Of a DNA stretch of 64,000 nucleotides, positions 1 through 8,536 are shown one piece after another. How positions within the stretch are numbered: position 1 is the stretch's first letter; each line of letters starts with the position of its first letter. The notes beneath the pieces were generated by a model. That model worked only from the letters and a program-made list of their open reading frames with translations, ran no database searches and was not told the origin of the DNA. Both the position numbers and the translations under genes were made by a program. The stretch comes from DASTFY01 sp963769115 (lineage in GTDB: Bacteria; Actinomycetota; Acidimicrobiia; Acidimicrobiales; Ilumatobacteraceae), in assembly GCA_963769115.1 (NCBI GenBank), contig CAVYKN010000019.1:489264-553263 (forward strand), given 5' to 3'.

Positions 1-1
1 G

Positions 2-1039
2 ACCTGCACCGTCGCCCACGAGGAGCCCATCGCCGAGACGGCCATGGAGACCGGCATCCGCTGCGCGATCGCGCGGGGGATGTGGGACCGCGAGTCACGG
101 CTGGCCGGCAACTACGACCAGATCACCGACCAGTCGTGGTACCGGGACGACCCCAAGGTGCTGGCCGACGACCTGGCCTACACCAAGGAGTTCTTCGCCA
201 AGTGGTTCGCGAAGGGCGAGGGCCGCGTACGCCCGTGGGTCCACAACCTCGGTGTCCCCTCGTGCTCGGACGAGCGGTACCTGGCGACGGACGAGCTGGC
301 GAAGGAGTGGGGCACCGGCGTGATGACCCACATCAACCGGGACCGGGAGGAGATCGAGCTGTCGGTCTCACTCTTCGGGCACCGGCCGCTGGAGCACTTG
401 GCGTCGATCGGCGCGCTGACCGAGCGGCTGGTGGCGATCCACGCCATGCTCACCACGGACCGCGAGATCCGGCTGATGGCCGAGGCGGGAGCGAAGCTCG
501 CCCACGCCCCCGTCGTGTGCACCGACATCATGTCCGCGGTCACACGGGTGCCCCTGATGCGTGAGTTGGGCATCACCGTCGGCCTCGGCTGCGACACGAT
601 CATCAACGATCTGCTGAAGCTCATGCGGATCGCGTTCATCATGCACAACCAGGCGGCGATGCCCCTGTTCGATCCCTTCGGGTTCACGACGCTCGACGCG
701 TTCGAGATGGGCACCATCGACGCCGCCAAGCTGCTCCTGTGGGACGACGAGATCGGCTCGCTGGAGGTCGGCAAGGCCGCCGACATCACCGTGATCGACG
801 CCAACAACGTCCGGCTGTCACCCTCGACCGACCCGGTGTCGACACTCGTGCGCTACGGCGTCGGCACCGATGCCGAGTCCGTGATGGTGGCCGGGCAGCT
901 CACGGTCCACGGGGGCCGGCTGCTGACGATCGACGAGGGCGATCTGCTCGACGAGGCGGCCGAGCTGGGCGCCCGCATGATCGCCGAGATGTCCCCCCGC
1001 CGTTACCTACCGCTCGGCACCAACGTCAACGTCCTCTGA
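2..1039 (+). CDS. Amidohydrolase, SsnA/AtzA-like deaminase family (5' end outside window)
   Basis: The reading frame is open to the left edge, so the N-terminus with the HxH metal ligands is missing; 345 residues are visible. It belongs to the metal-dependent amidohydrolase superfamily, cytosine/guanine deaminase or chlorohydrolase branch. Visible landmarks are a conserved His in MTHINRD, a His in VAIHAML, the Asp of GLGCDT, and the typical C-terminal beta-sandwich return (EVGKAADITVID). Such enzymes hydrolyse or deaminate cyclic or guanidino nitrogen compounds in the cytosol. It lies just before the methylamine-type locus and could feed it by releasing a methylated amine, but that is inference. 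Substrate cannot be read from the sequence. Its 3' end overlaps the convergent PAP2 gene by 14 bp. Confidence 0.8.
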   Translation, partial: TCTVAHEEPIAETAMETGIRCAIARGMWDRESRLAGNYDQITDQSWYRDDPKVLADDLAYTKEFFAKWFAKGEGRVRPWVHNLGVPSCSDERYLATDELAKEWGTGVMTHINRDREEIELSVSLFGHRPLEHLASIGALTERLVAIHAMLTTDREIRLMAEAGAKLAHAPVVCTDIMSAVTRVPLMRELGITVGLGCDTIINDLLKLMRIAFIMHNQAAMPLFDPFGFTTLDAFEMGTIDAAKLLLWDDEIGSLEVGKAADITVIDANNVRLSPSTDPVSTLVRYGVGTDAESVMVAGQLTVHGGRLLTIDEGDLLDEAAELGARMIAEMSPRRYLPLGTNVNVL

Positions 1040-1775
1040 CGGACACGGCGGCCGGTCGGCTATCGCTGCGAGAGCCGATGCCCCACCAGGAGACGAGCAG
1101 GCACGCCAGGCCGAGGACGGCGCCCGTCATGACGTCGGTCGGGAAGTGGAAGCCCCGGTACATCCGGCAGTAGGCGACCACCATGGCGACACCGGCCGCC
1201 AAGGCAAGGAAAAGGACCCGCACCGCTCGCCGGTCGATGCGAGCGCCGATCATGAGGGCGATCGCTCCGTAGAGGGCGACGGCGGTGCCGACGTGACCGG
1301 AAGGGAAGCTGGCGGTGGCGTAGGTCTCGCCGACCGTCGGTACCGGTGGCCGCTGCCGGTCCACGACGATGCTGGAGATCAGGTAGATCAACTTCTCGCT
1401 CCCGACCGCCACGGCGACGAACACGGACCACGTCCATCCCTTCGTGACGACGCGGGCGACCACGATCGCGAGGACGGTGAGGACGATGCTCGGTATGGAC
1501 TCGGCCAGGAACGTCCCGTAGCCAGTGAGGTCGTCGAGCGCGGGAGTTCTCGAGGCGGCCAGCTCCTGGACCACGTCGGTGTCCCAGGCGACGACGCCGT
1601 CGAGCACGTTCGTGATGAGCAGACCGGCCGCGATCGTCACGATCAGCAACGCCGCGAACACCGGCAGCAAAGGCAGCACTCGGCGCAGGGCGTCCCGGAG
1701 CGACTCTCCGCCGTGACCCGCCCCGGCGATCGCCGGGTCCGGGGCAGCGAGGCTCGACACCATGGCCCGAGCCAT
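1026..1775 (-). CDS. PAP2-superfamily membrane phosphatase
   Basis: A 249-residue integral membrane protein with about six hydrophobic segments. The phosphatidic-acid-phosphatase signature is complete: K(x6)RP in KLIYLISSIVVDRQRP, PSGH in SFPSGHVGT, and R(x5)H(x3)D in CRMYRGFHFPTDV. Family members remove phosphate from lipid phosphates or undecaprenyl diphosphate on the outer face of the membrane. It follows mgsC on the minus strand with a 19 bp gap and may be read from the same transcript, although no functional link to amine metabolism is evident. Two nearby ATG codons (at 1775 and 1763) could serve as start. Confidence 0.85.
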   Translation of the reverse strand: MARAMVSSLAAPDPAIAGAGHGGESLRDALRRVLPLLPVFAALLIVTIAAGLLITNVLDGVVAWDTDVVQELAASRTPALDDLTGYGTFLAESIPSIVLTVLAIVVARVVTKGWTWSVFVAVAVGSEKLIYLISSIVVDRQRPPVPTVGETYATASFPSGHVGTAVALYGAIALMIGARIDRRAVRVLFLALAAGVAMVVAYCRMYRGFHFPTDVMTGAVLGLACLLVSWWGIGSRSDSRPAAVSVRGR

Positions 1776-1794
1776 ACCCAGCCCGGGGTCCCCG

Positions 1795-3165
1795 TCAACC
1801 GGGCCGGCCGGGGATCCAGTCGGTGCCGGCCAAAGGGATGCGAGCCATGGCCGCCGCTTCGATGGTGAGGGCCACGAGATCCTCGGGCTCGAGGTGGTGG
1901 ACGTCGCTCTTGCCGCAGGCCCGGGCCAGTGTGGTCAGCTCCATCGTCATCGCCCTGAGGTAGTTCGTCATCCACCTCGCACCGACCTCGGGGTCCAGCC
2001 GATCCTCGAGCTCCGGCTCCTGTGTGGTGATGCCGACCGGGCACTGGCCGGTGTGGCAGTGGTGGCAGTAGCCCGGCGCCGTGCCCAACCCCTCGTAGCC
2101 GGCCGACGCGTCGACCCAGCCGCCGGCGACCGTGTCCCACCAGGCCTGGCGGTTGCAGCCGAGGGCGATGAGCGACGCAACACCGATGGACACGGCGTCC
2201 GCTCCCAGCGCCAGCGCCTTCGCCACGTCGGCGCCCGAGCGGATGCCGCCAGACACGACGAGCTGGACCTCGTGGTGTTTGCCGATCTCCCGCAGCGCCT
2301 CGGCGGCCAGGCGCACCGCGGCCAGAGTCGGGATCCCGGCGTGCTCGATGAAGACGTCCTGCGTCGCCCCCGTCCCTCCCTGGAGGCCGTCGACGACGAC
2401 CACGTCGGCCCCGGCCGCCACGGCCAGCTTCACGTCGTAGGCGACGCGGGTGGCCCCGACCTTCACGTAGATCGGCTTCTGCCAGTCCGTCGCCTCCCTG
2501 AGCTCCTCGATCTTCATCACCAGGTCGTCGGGGCCGGTCCAGTCCGGGTGGCGGCAGGCGGAACGCTGATCGATCCCCGCCGGCAGGGTGCGCATGCCCG
2601 CCACCCGCTCGCTCACCTTCTGGCCGAGGAGCATGCCGCCGCCGCCGGGCTTGGCTCCCTGCCCGATGACGATCTCGATCGCATCGGCCCGATGGACGTC
2701 ACGGGGGTTGAACCCGTAGCGGCTCGGCAGGCACTGGTACACCAGGTGCTTCGAGGCCTCGCGCTCCTCCGTCGTCATGCCGCCGTCGCCGGTCGTGGTG
2801 GAGGTGCCCACCGCCGTCGCCGCCCGACCGAGTGCCTCCTTGGCGTGGCCGGACAGCGCGCCGAAGCTCATCCCGGCGATCGTGATCGGGATGTCGAGCA
2901 CGAGCGGCTTCGACGCGTACCGGGAGCCGAGCACCGTGGTCGTCGAGCAGGTCTCGCGGTAGCCCTCGATCGGGTATCGGGACGCGGAGGCAGTGACGAA
3001 GACCAGGTCGTCGAACGTGGGCAGCGCCCGCTTCGCACCCCAACCCCGGATCTCGTAGCGCCCCTCCTCCGCCATGCCGTGGATCTGGTCGATCACATGA
3101 CGCGGGAAGCTGTGGCTCTCGCGGAGCGCCAGGTGGATTCGGGGAGTCTCCATGCCGGGCTCCAT
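1795..3165 (-). CDS. mgsC: Glutamate-synthase-like FMN-binding subunit (N-methylglutamate synthase subunit C type)
   Basis: A 456-residue stand-alone version of the FMN/iron-sulfur synthase domain of glutamate synthase. Visible hallmarks are the barrel segments GMSFGALSGHAKEAL, GQGAKPGGGGML and VVDGLQGGTGATQD, and VSGGIRSGADVAKALALGADAVSIG for flavin phosphate binding. A cysteine cluster (CHHCHTGQCPVGI) matches the [3Fe-4S] site. In methylotrophs the corresponding GlxD/MgsC subunit joins two small subunits to make N-methylglutamate from glutamate and methylamine. Here it is third in mgsABC, one base after mgsB. Assignment rests on the neighbourhood; a role in ordinary amido transfer cannot be excluded. 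A second ATG at 3153 is an alternative start. Confidence 0.85.
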   Translation of the reverse strand: MEPGMETPRIHLALRESHSFPRHVIDQIHGMAEEGRYEIRGWGAKRALPTFDDLVFVTASASRYPIEGYRETCSTTTVLGSRYASKPLVLDIPITIAGMSFGALSGHAKEALGRAATAVGTSTTTGDGGMTTEEREASKHLVYQCLPSRYGFNPRDVHRADAIEIVIGQGAKPGGGGMLLGQKVSERVAGMRTLPAGIDQRSACRHPDWTGPDDLVMKIEELREATDWQKPIYVKVGATRVAYDVKLAVAAGADVVVVDGLQGGTGATQDVFIEHAGIPTLAAVRLAAEALREIGKHHEVQLVVSGGIRSGADVAKALALGADAVSIGVASLIALGCNRQAWWDTVAGGWVDASAGYEGLGTAPGYCHHCHTGQCPVGITTQEPELEDRLDPEVGARWMTNYLRAMTMELTTLARACGKSDVHHLEPEDLVALTIEAAAMARIPLAGTDWIPGRPG

Positions 3166-3166
3166 G

Positions 3167-3856
3167 TCAGTAGTGGTGCGCCTTGACGGCGTCGAAGTTG
3201 TAGAGCTGCCGCGACGATCCGACGCGGGTGACGTCCTCGGGTGACACGTGTCCGAAGCCGGCCAGGTCGACCAGGTCGCGCACGCGGGAGACGTCCTGCG
3301 CGGTCAGGTCCTCGACCTGCGCGTCGCTCCCCAGGCTCTTGATCGCCCCAGCGACGTAGACGACCGCCTCGTACAGGGAGTCGCCGAGGGCTTCGCCGGC
3401 GTCGCCGCCGACCAGCAGCACACCGGCCTGCGCCATGAAGGCGCTGAAGTTGCCGACGTCGCCGGCGACCAGCACGGTGCCCCCCTTGAGCGAGATCGCC
3501 GCTCGGGTCGAGGCGTCGCCCTCGACCACGATGGTGCCGCCATGCGCGGACGCGCCCACCCGCTCGCTGGCATTGCCGGCGATGCGGATCGTGCCCTGCA
3601 TGAGGTTCTCGCCCGCGGCCCAACCTGCGAACCCGTCGATCCTGATGTCCGGCCCGTCGCTCAGGCCACCGGCGTAGTGGCCGGCGTCGCCCTCGATGGC
3701 GATGTCGAGGTGGTGCAGCAGCCCGACGGCGAGACTGTGCCGGCCCCGGGGATTGAGGATGCGGGCGGACGAGCCCGGCGGGAGCTCACGCAGCGCCTGG
3801 TTGACCTGCCGGGTGCTGAGCTCGTCGCAGTCCAGCGTCGTGCTCGGCTCGTTCAT
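3167..3856 (-). CDS. mgsB: GXGXG-domain subunit (N-methylglutamate synthase subunit B type)
   Basis: A 229-residue protein made almost entirely of the right-handed GXGXG beta-helix that forms the C-terminal domain of glutamate synthase and FwdC. The repeats are visible as successive G-rich turns (GDAGHYAGGLSDG, GWAAGENLMQG, GNASERVGASAHGG, GDAGEALGDSLYEA). In three-part N-methylglutamate synthase this is the GlxC/MgsB subunit, a structural partner linking amidotransferase and FMN subunits. It lies between mgsA (18 bp gap) and mgsC (1 bp gap), so the three are almost certainly co-transcribed. Confidence 0.85.
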   Translation of the reverse strand: MNEPSTTLDCDELSTRQVNQALRELPPGSSARILNPRGRHSLAVGLLHHLDIAIEGDAGHYAGGLSDGPDIRIDGFAGWAAGENLMQGTIRIAGNASERVGASAHGGTIVVEGDASTRAAISLKGGTVLVAGDVGNFSAFMAQAGVLLVGGDAGEALGDSLYEAVVYVAGAIKSLGSDAQVEDLTAQDVSRVRDLVDLAGFGHVSPEDVTRVGSSRQLYNFDAVKAHHY

Positions 3857-3874
3857 GTGCAGCTCATGCCCGAC

Positions 3875-4747
3875 TCATCGCGGTCGTTCCCACAGGTAGA
3901 TCTCGGTGGGCGTCGGCTCGAACACGTCCGCGGTCGCGATGTCCGGCAGGACGGCCAGCGCCCGGAACTCGGAGGCGACGGCCACGTACCGGTCGGTGAC
4001 CGCCACCATCGCCGGCTTGCAGCCGAACTCGTCACGAACGACCGCCATCTGGTCGCGAGTGGCGCAGACGAGGGTGTAGAAGCCGTCCATCTCCTTCTGC
4101 AGCACCCGCAGCGCATCGCGCAGATCGCGCCCCTGGTCCATCTCCCGGCCGAGCAGCCGCGCTGCCACCTCGGTGTCGTTGGCGGTGAGGAAGCGCTCCC
4201 CTTCGCCCTCGAGGTCCCGCCTGACCGTGAAGTAGTTGGAGAAGCTCCCGTTGTGGACGACGCAGAGATCGTCGTGGGTCGAGAACGGGTGCGAACCGTC
4301 GGTCGTCACCGCCGATTCCGTGGCCAGCCGGGTGTGGCCGACGCCGAGGTATCCGTGCCGCCCGGGCAGGCCGTACTCGTTGCTGATGTCGACCGGCAGG
4401 CCGACGCCCTTGAAGACCTCGAGGTCCTGGCCGGACGAGACGACCGTGAGACCTCGGGCCTCCAGGTCCCCGCGGTGGCCGGCCGGACCGGAGAGCACGG
4501 CCGCCCGCCCGGAGCTCGTGGCGGTCGCGCCGATCTCCGCGGCCAGCGCCGCCCACTCGACCTCGGCATCGCCGTCGGCGCGGCACGAGTACTTCGAGGA
4601 CCCGTCAGGCACCCCGTCGGCATAGATCGCCACTCCCGCCGAGTCCGGGCCGCGTTCCGTCATCTGCACGAGCATCGCGGTCAGCAGCTCACCCAGCTGC
4701 GGCTCGAGATCCCGGTCGAGGAGCAGCACACCGACGATCCCGCACAT
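3875..4747 (-). CDS. mgsA: Class II glutamine amidotransferase (N-methylglutamate synthase subunit A type)
   Basis: A 290-residue Ntn-type glutaminase domain. It starts MCGIVGV, so Cys2 becomes the N-terminal nucleophile; HTRLATES, SHPF and HNGSFSN match the substrate pocket of PurF/GltB-type amidotransferases. The length fits the stand-alone GlxB/MgsA subunit. The start is fixed by the nucleophile and by a strong AAGGAGG Shine-Dalgarno sequence eight bases before the ATG. It opens the minus-strand mgsABC operon, divergent from gmaS across 144 bp. In known systems it partners the GXGXG and FMN subunits to make N-methylglutamate. Confidence 0.87.
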   Translation of the reverse strand: MCGIVGVLLLDRDLEPQLGELLTAMLVQMTERGPDSAGVAIYADGVPDGSSKYSCRADGDAEVEWAALAAEIGATATSSGRAAVLSGPAGHRGDLEARGLTVVSSGQDLEVFKGVGLPVDISNEYGLPGRHGYLGVGHTRLATESAVTTDGSHPFSTHDDLCVVHNGSFSNYFTVRRDLEGEGERFLTANDTEVAARLLGREMDQGRDLRDALRVLQKEMDGFYTLVCATRDQMAVVRDEFGCKPAMVAVTDRYVAVASEFRALAVLPDIATADVFEPTPTEIYLWERPR

Positions 4748-4891
4748 CTGGTTCGCCTCCTTCCGGTGCCCCGCTTCCTCTTGGAGCGTGTTTCCTCATG
4801 GTAGGCCCTCGGTTCCTGCTGTGAAACCCGAGCCTCTGACAGCGGGCTAACGTGCGAACGGCTCACGACGGAGGAACGAAGGGGATCACCG
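4748..4891 (+). promoter_or_regulatory. Divergent promoter region between mgsABC and gmaS-mgd operons
   Basis: This 144 bp is the only non-coding stretch between the two arms of the locus, so it must hold both promoters. Both sides carry good ribosome binding sites (AAGGAGG for mgsA; GGAGG and AAGGGG for gmaS). An imperfect inverted repeat, CTCGGTT at 4808-4814 and AACCCGAG at 4825-4832, is a possible operator for the XRE-cupin regulator encoded downstream. I could not recognise convincing -35/-10 boxes. Confidence 0.4.
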
Positions 4892-6253
4892 GTGACTGAC
4901 GCCCGCGAGGTGCTCGAGGCTCGGGCCGCTCAAGACGGCATCGAGTTCTTCCTGACGATGTTCGTGGACATGCACGGCCGTCCCTGCGCCAAGCTCGTTC
5001 CGTCATCGGCGATGGACGTGGTCGTCGGCGGAGCAGGGTTCGCCGGCTTCGCCGTCGGGCCCATGGGCCAGAGCCCGGCTGATCCCGACATGATCGCCGC
5101 GCCGGACCCGGCCAGCTACGTGAAGCTCCCGTGGCGCGACGGCGTCGCGGTGGTGATGTGCGACATCGAGGTCGAGGGCCGGCCATGGCCATACACCCCG
5201 CGGGTCATGTTGAGGAACGCCCTCGAACGCCTGCGCGACGAGCGGGGCATGGAGCTCATGGTCGGGGTCGAAGCGGAGTACCACCTCGTCCGGCGCCGGT
5301 TCGAGGGTGGCATCGAGGTGGCCGACCCGCTCGACCGGCAGGACGTGCCCTGCTACGACGCCAAGGGCCTCACCCGCATGTTCGACCACCTCTCCACGGT
5401 CTCGCGGTACATGAACGAGCTCGGGTGGACGAACTACGCCAACGACCACGAGGATTCCAACGGGCAGTTCGAGCAGAACTTCCAGTTCGACGACGCGCTC
5501 ACCACCGCCGACCGCGTCATCTTCTTCCGCTACATGGTCCACACGCTGGCCCACGAGGCCGGCATGGCGGCGACGTTCATGCCAAAGCCGTTTACCCGGC
5601 TCACCGGCAACGGCCTCCACATGAACACGTCGCTCTGGTCGACCGAGGGGCGCAACCTGTTCCTGGCCGGGGGCCGCCGGGATCGCTACGGCCTCGGGCT
5701 CTCGCGGATGGGCTACCAGTTCGCAGCCGGTGTCCTCGATCACGCCCGCAGCCTCTCGGCCATCGTCTGCCCCACCGTCAACAGCTACAAGCGCATGGGG
5801 GTCGGCCCGCCCAGCTCGGGGGCGACGTGGGCCCCGGCCTACGTGGCATACGGCGGCAACAACCGAACGCAGCTGATGCGCGTGCCCGAGGGTGGGCGCA
5901 TCGAGCTGCGCGCCGTCGACGGCGCAGCGAACCCCTATCTCGCCTTCGCGGCGGTGCTGGCCGCCGGGCTGGACGGCATCGACCGCGGCCTCGACCCCGG
6001 CCGACCGAACGACGACAACCTCTATGCCGTCGATGCCGAAACGGTCGCCTCGAAGGGCATCACCGCCATGCCGCCGACGTTGCTGCACGCAGTGGAGGCC
6101 CTCGTCGAGGACGACGTGCTCCGCGCCGGCCTGGGGAACACAGGCTCGGAGGACTACGTGGACTACTTCGCCGGCGTGAAGGCGGAGGAGTTCCGGGCCT
6201 GGCACGCCCAGGTGACCGACTGGGAAGTGGACCGCTACCTGACCCTGTTCTGA
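4892..6253 (+). CDS. gmaS: Glutamine synthetase type III-like, gamma-glutamylmethylamide synthetase type
   Basis: A 453-residue glutamine-synthetase-fold ligase. The beta-grasp N-domain (FFLTMFVDMHGRPCAK) is followed by the catalytic barrel with GVEAEYHLV, NDHEDSNGQFEQNFQF, the AHEAGMAATFMPKPF loop, NGLHMNTSLW and the RAVDGAANPYLAFAA end motif. In the N-methylglutamate pathway GmaS joins methylamine to glutamate using ATP to make gamma-glutamylmethylamide. Starts GTG at 4892 after a purine-rich site and heads a plus-strand operon with a 3 bp gap to the regulator. The length and the mgs/mgd neighbours favour GmaS over housekeeping GlnA. Substrate is inferred. Confidence 0.82.
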   Translation: MTDAREVLEARAAQDGIEFFLTMFVDMHGRPCAKLVPSSAMDVVVGGAGFAGFAVGPMGQSPADPDMIAAPDPASYVKLPWRDGVAVVMCDIEVEGRPWPYTPRVMLRNALERLRDERGMELMVGVEAEYHLVRRRFEGGIEVADPLDRQDVPCYDAKGLTRMFDHLSTVSRYMNELGWTNYANDHEDSNGQFEQNFQFDDALTTADRVIFFRYMVHTLAHEAGMAATFMPKPFTRLTGNGLHMNTSLWSTEGRNLFLAGGRRDRYGLGLSRMGYQFAAGVLDHARSLSAIVCPTVNSYKRMGVGPPSSGATWAPAYVAYGGNNRTQLMRVPEGGRIELRAVDGAANPYLAFAAVLAAGLDGIDRGLDPGRPNDDNLYAVDAETVASKGITAMPPTLLHAVEALVEDDVLRAGLGNTGSEDYVDYFAGVKAEEFRAWHAQVTDWEVDRYLTLF

Positions 6254-6256
6254 GCG

Positions 6257-6919
6257 GTGGGTTCCTCAGTGGCCGGAGACGCTCGCCCGATCGCTCTCAC
6301 CGAGCGCCAGGTCGAAGGCAGCCTGGAGCTCTCGGAGCAGGCCATCCACGCCGCCATCGCCCGTCAGGTCCGGGAGCAGCGGCGCCAGCTCGGGTTGACC
6401 GTCGCGCAGCTCTCCGAGCGGAGTGGGATCTCGAAGGGCATGCTGTCGAAGATCGAGAACGCCCAGGCGTCGCCGAGCCTCGCGACGCTGGCCCGGCTCG
6501 CCGCTGCCGTCGGCGTCCCCGTCACCTCGTTCTTCCGGGGCCTGGAGGAGGAGCACGACGCGCTCCACGTGCGGTCCGGCGAAGGCCTCGACATCGTCCG
6601 CCGCGGCACCCGTGTCGGGCATCGCTACCAGCTACTCGGCAGCATGCGCGGCCCGGCCAAGCGGATCGAGCCGGTGCTCGTGACGCTGACCGACGAGTCG
6701 GAGGTCTTCCCGCTGTTCCAGCACGCGGGTACCGAGTTCCTCTACATGCTGACCGGGAGGATGACCTACGGCTACGGAGCCGCCCGCTACGCGATGCGCC
6801 CCGGCGACGCCCTCGAGTTCGAGGGGGACGTGCCCCACGGCCCGGTCGAGCTGACCAAGCTGCCGATCACGTTCCTCTCCATCATCGCCACCGGGGCCCT
6901 CCCGGCCGACAGCTCGTAG
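6257..6919 (+). CDS. XRE-family regulator with C-terminal cupin domain
   Basis: A 220-residue two-domain regulator. Residues about 32-92 form an XRE helix-turn-helix (REQRRQLGLTVAQLSERSG, ISKGMLSKIENAQASPSLAT); residues about 140-212 form a cupin sensor barrel (GTEFLYMLTGRM ... MRPGDALEFEGDVPHGP). Proteins of this build often control amine or amino-acid catabolism, with the cupin sensing a small ligand. It starts GTG three bases after the gmaS stop and ends six bases before the flavin subunit gene, so it sits inside the operon it probably controls. The inverted repeat in the divergent promoter is a candidate target. Confidence 0.85.
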   Translation: MGSSVAGDARPIALTERQVEGSLELSEQAIHAAIARQVREQRRQLGLTVAQLSERSGISKGMLSKIENAQASPSLATLARLAAAVGVPVTSFFRGLEEEHDALHVRSGEGLDIVRRGTRVGHRYQLLGSMRGPAKRIEPVLVTLTDESEVFPLFQHAGTEFLYMLTGRMTYGYGAARYAMRPGDALEFEGDVPHGPVELTKLPITFLSIIATGALPADSS

Positions 6920-6925
6920 ACGACT

Positions 6926-8227
6926 GTGACCTCCGGCTCCACCTCCCTCCGCGATGGCCGACGCCCGCGCTGGCGCCCACCGGCGAAGTACTCGGCCGCC
7001 GCGCTCGTGCGCCACGGCCTGCGCGGTCGCCCATGGCCGCGCGGCTGGCGCGCCCGTGACCTCAAGGACTCGTACGACGTCGTGATCGTCGGGGCCGGGG
7101 TGCACGGCCTCGCCACCGCCTACTACCTGGCCTCGAGGTGGGGCATCACCAACGTCGCGGTCATCGACAAGGGGTACATCGGCGGCGGAGGCTCAGGACG
7201 CAACACCGCCATCGTCCGGTCGAACTACCTGACCCCGGAGGGTGTGACCTTCTACGACCGCTCCGTCAAGCTCTACGAGCAGCTGGCGGCGGAGCTGAAC
7301 TTCAACGTGATGTTCTCGCAGCGGGGGCATCTCACCCTGGCCCACAACGACTCGTCCTTGCGGACCATGCGGTGGCGGGCCGAGGTCAACAAGCTCCAAG
7401 GCGTCGAGTCCGAGGTCATCGGTCCGGACGAGATCGCCCGGCTGGTCCCTTTCATGGACGTGAGCGAGCACACCCGCTACCCCATCCTCGGCGCGCTCTA
7501 CCACCCACCCGGCGGCACCATCCGCCACGACGCGGTCAACTGGGGCTACGCCCGCGGCGCCGACGCCATGGGCATCGAGATCCACCAGCAGACGGAGCTG
7601 ACGGGCATCGACGTCGTCGACGGCGAGGTGGTCGGCGTGACGACCTCGCGCGGGCACATCGCGACACCGGTCGTCGTGAACTGCACAGCGGGCTGGTCGT
7701 CGCTGGTGGCCGCGATGGCCGGCGTCGCGCTCCCCATCACGACCCACCCGCTCGAGGCGGCCGTCACCGAGCCGGTCAAGCCGTTCCTCGGGACCGTCGT
7801 GGTCTCCGGCACGCTCCACGTCTACGTCAGCCAGACGGATCGGGGTGAGCTCGTGTTCGGGGCCAGCACGGATTCGGTCGCGTCGTACTCGATGCGGGGC
7901 TCGCTGGCCTTCTGCGAGGAGCTGGCCGGCCACGTGCTGGAGCTGATGCCGTCGCTGGCCAAGCTGAGGGTGCTGCGCCAGTGGGCCGGGCTGTGCGACA
8001 TGACGCCCGACTTCTCGCCGGTCATGGGCATCACGCCGGTCAAGGGGTTCCTGGTCGACGTCGGCTGGGGGACCTACGGATTCAAGGCCGGGCCGGTCGC
8101 CGGCGAGGCGATGGCGCAGCTCATCGCCACCGGCCACACGCCCGAGATCATCGCCGCGTTCGACCTCGCCCGATTCCCCGAAGGGCGCCTGGTCGGCGAG
8201 AAAGGCGCGGCGGCGGTCGGCCACTGA
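6926..8227 (+). CDS. mgdA: Sarcosine-oxidase-beta-like flavoprotein (N-methylglutamate dehydrogenase subunit A type)
   Basis: A 433-residue FAD-dependent amine oxidoreductase of the SoxB/DadA family. A basic N-terminal extension typical of SoxB is followed by the Rossmann motif VVIVGAGVHGLATAYYLA, GGGGSGRNTAIVRSNYL, and the C-terminal VDVGWGTYGFKAGPVAG. His201 in IRHDAVNWGYARGA matches the position where SoxB carries covalent FMN. In Mgd this subunit oxidises the N-methyl group of N-methylglutamate; in sarcosine oxidase it oxidises sarcosine. GTG start at 6926. The gmaS-mgs context favours the Mgd role, but the sequence alone does not decide the substrate. Confidence 0.85.
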   Translation: MTSGSTSLRDGRRPRWRPPAKYSAAALVRHGLRGRPWPRGWRARDLKDSYDVVIVGAGVHGLATAYYLASRWGITNVAVIDKGYIGGGGSGRNTAIVRSNYLTPEGVTFYDRSVKLYEQLAAELNFNVMFSQRGHLTLAHNDSSLRTMRWRAEVNKLQGVESEVIGPDEIARLVPFMDVSEHTRYPILGALYHPPGGTIRHDAVNWGYARGADAMGIEIHQQTELTGIDVVDGEVVGVTTSRGHIATPVVVNCTAGWSSLVAAMAGVALPITTHPLEAAVTEPVKPFLGTVVVSGTLHVYVSQTDRGELVFGASTDSVASYSMRGSLAFCEELAGHVLELMPSLAKLRVLRQWAGLCDMTPDFSPVMGITPVKGFLVDVGWGTYGFKAGPVAGEAMAQLIATGHTPEIIAAFDLARFPEGRLVGEKGAAAVGH

Positions 8228-8257
8228 GCCGCGATGCCGCCGAGAGGTGCACTGTCG

Positions 8258-8536
8258 ATGCTGCTGGTCCCCTGTCCGTGGTGCGGTCAGCGCGCGTCGG
8301 AGGAGTTCCGCTTCGTCGGCGACTCCAAGGCCCGGCCCGATCCCGCGACCGCGTCACCCGAGGAGTGGCGGACCTACCTGTACGTGAAGGCCAACGAGGC
8401 CGGCTGGACGACCGAGAGCTGGTTCCACCGGGCCGGCTGCCGGCGGTACTTCGTCGTCGAGCGCCATCGAGTGACGAACGAGATCCGCGACGCTCGACCG
8501 CCCGCGGCCCAACAGCGGATGGCGACCGACCCGTGA
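8258..8536 (+). CDS. mgdB: Sarcosine-oxidase-delta-like zinc subunit (N-methylglutamate dehydrogenase subunit B type)
   Basis: A small SoxD-type subunit of about 92 residues. CPWCG near the N-terminus and FHRAGCRRYF later supply the Cys-x-x-Cys, His and Cys ligands of the structural zinc in SoxD. The body FRFVGDSKARP...EEWRTYLYVKANEAG is typical. I place the start at the ATG before LLVPCPWCG because that gives the family's usual N-terminus; an in-frame ATG at 8234 would add eight residues. Its stop overlaps the GTG of the alpha-like gene (GTGA), so the two are translationally coupled. Confidence 0.87.
   Translation: MLLVPCPWCGQRASEEFRFVGDSKARPDPATASPEEWRTYLYVKANEAGWTTESWFHRAGCRRYFVVERHRVTNEIRDARPPAAQQRMATDP

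Noticed and set aside
5131..7059. A 642-codon plus-strand open frame across the gmaS and regulator genes
   Set aside because: Arg/Pro/Gly-rich composition with no domain; it lies in another phase of two well-supported genes and is a GC-content artefact.
7981..8532. Upstream extension of the alpha-like subunit frame
   Set aside because: It overlaps the flavin and delta-like genes and adds about 184 residues without family support; GTG at 8533 gives the normal length.
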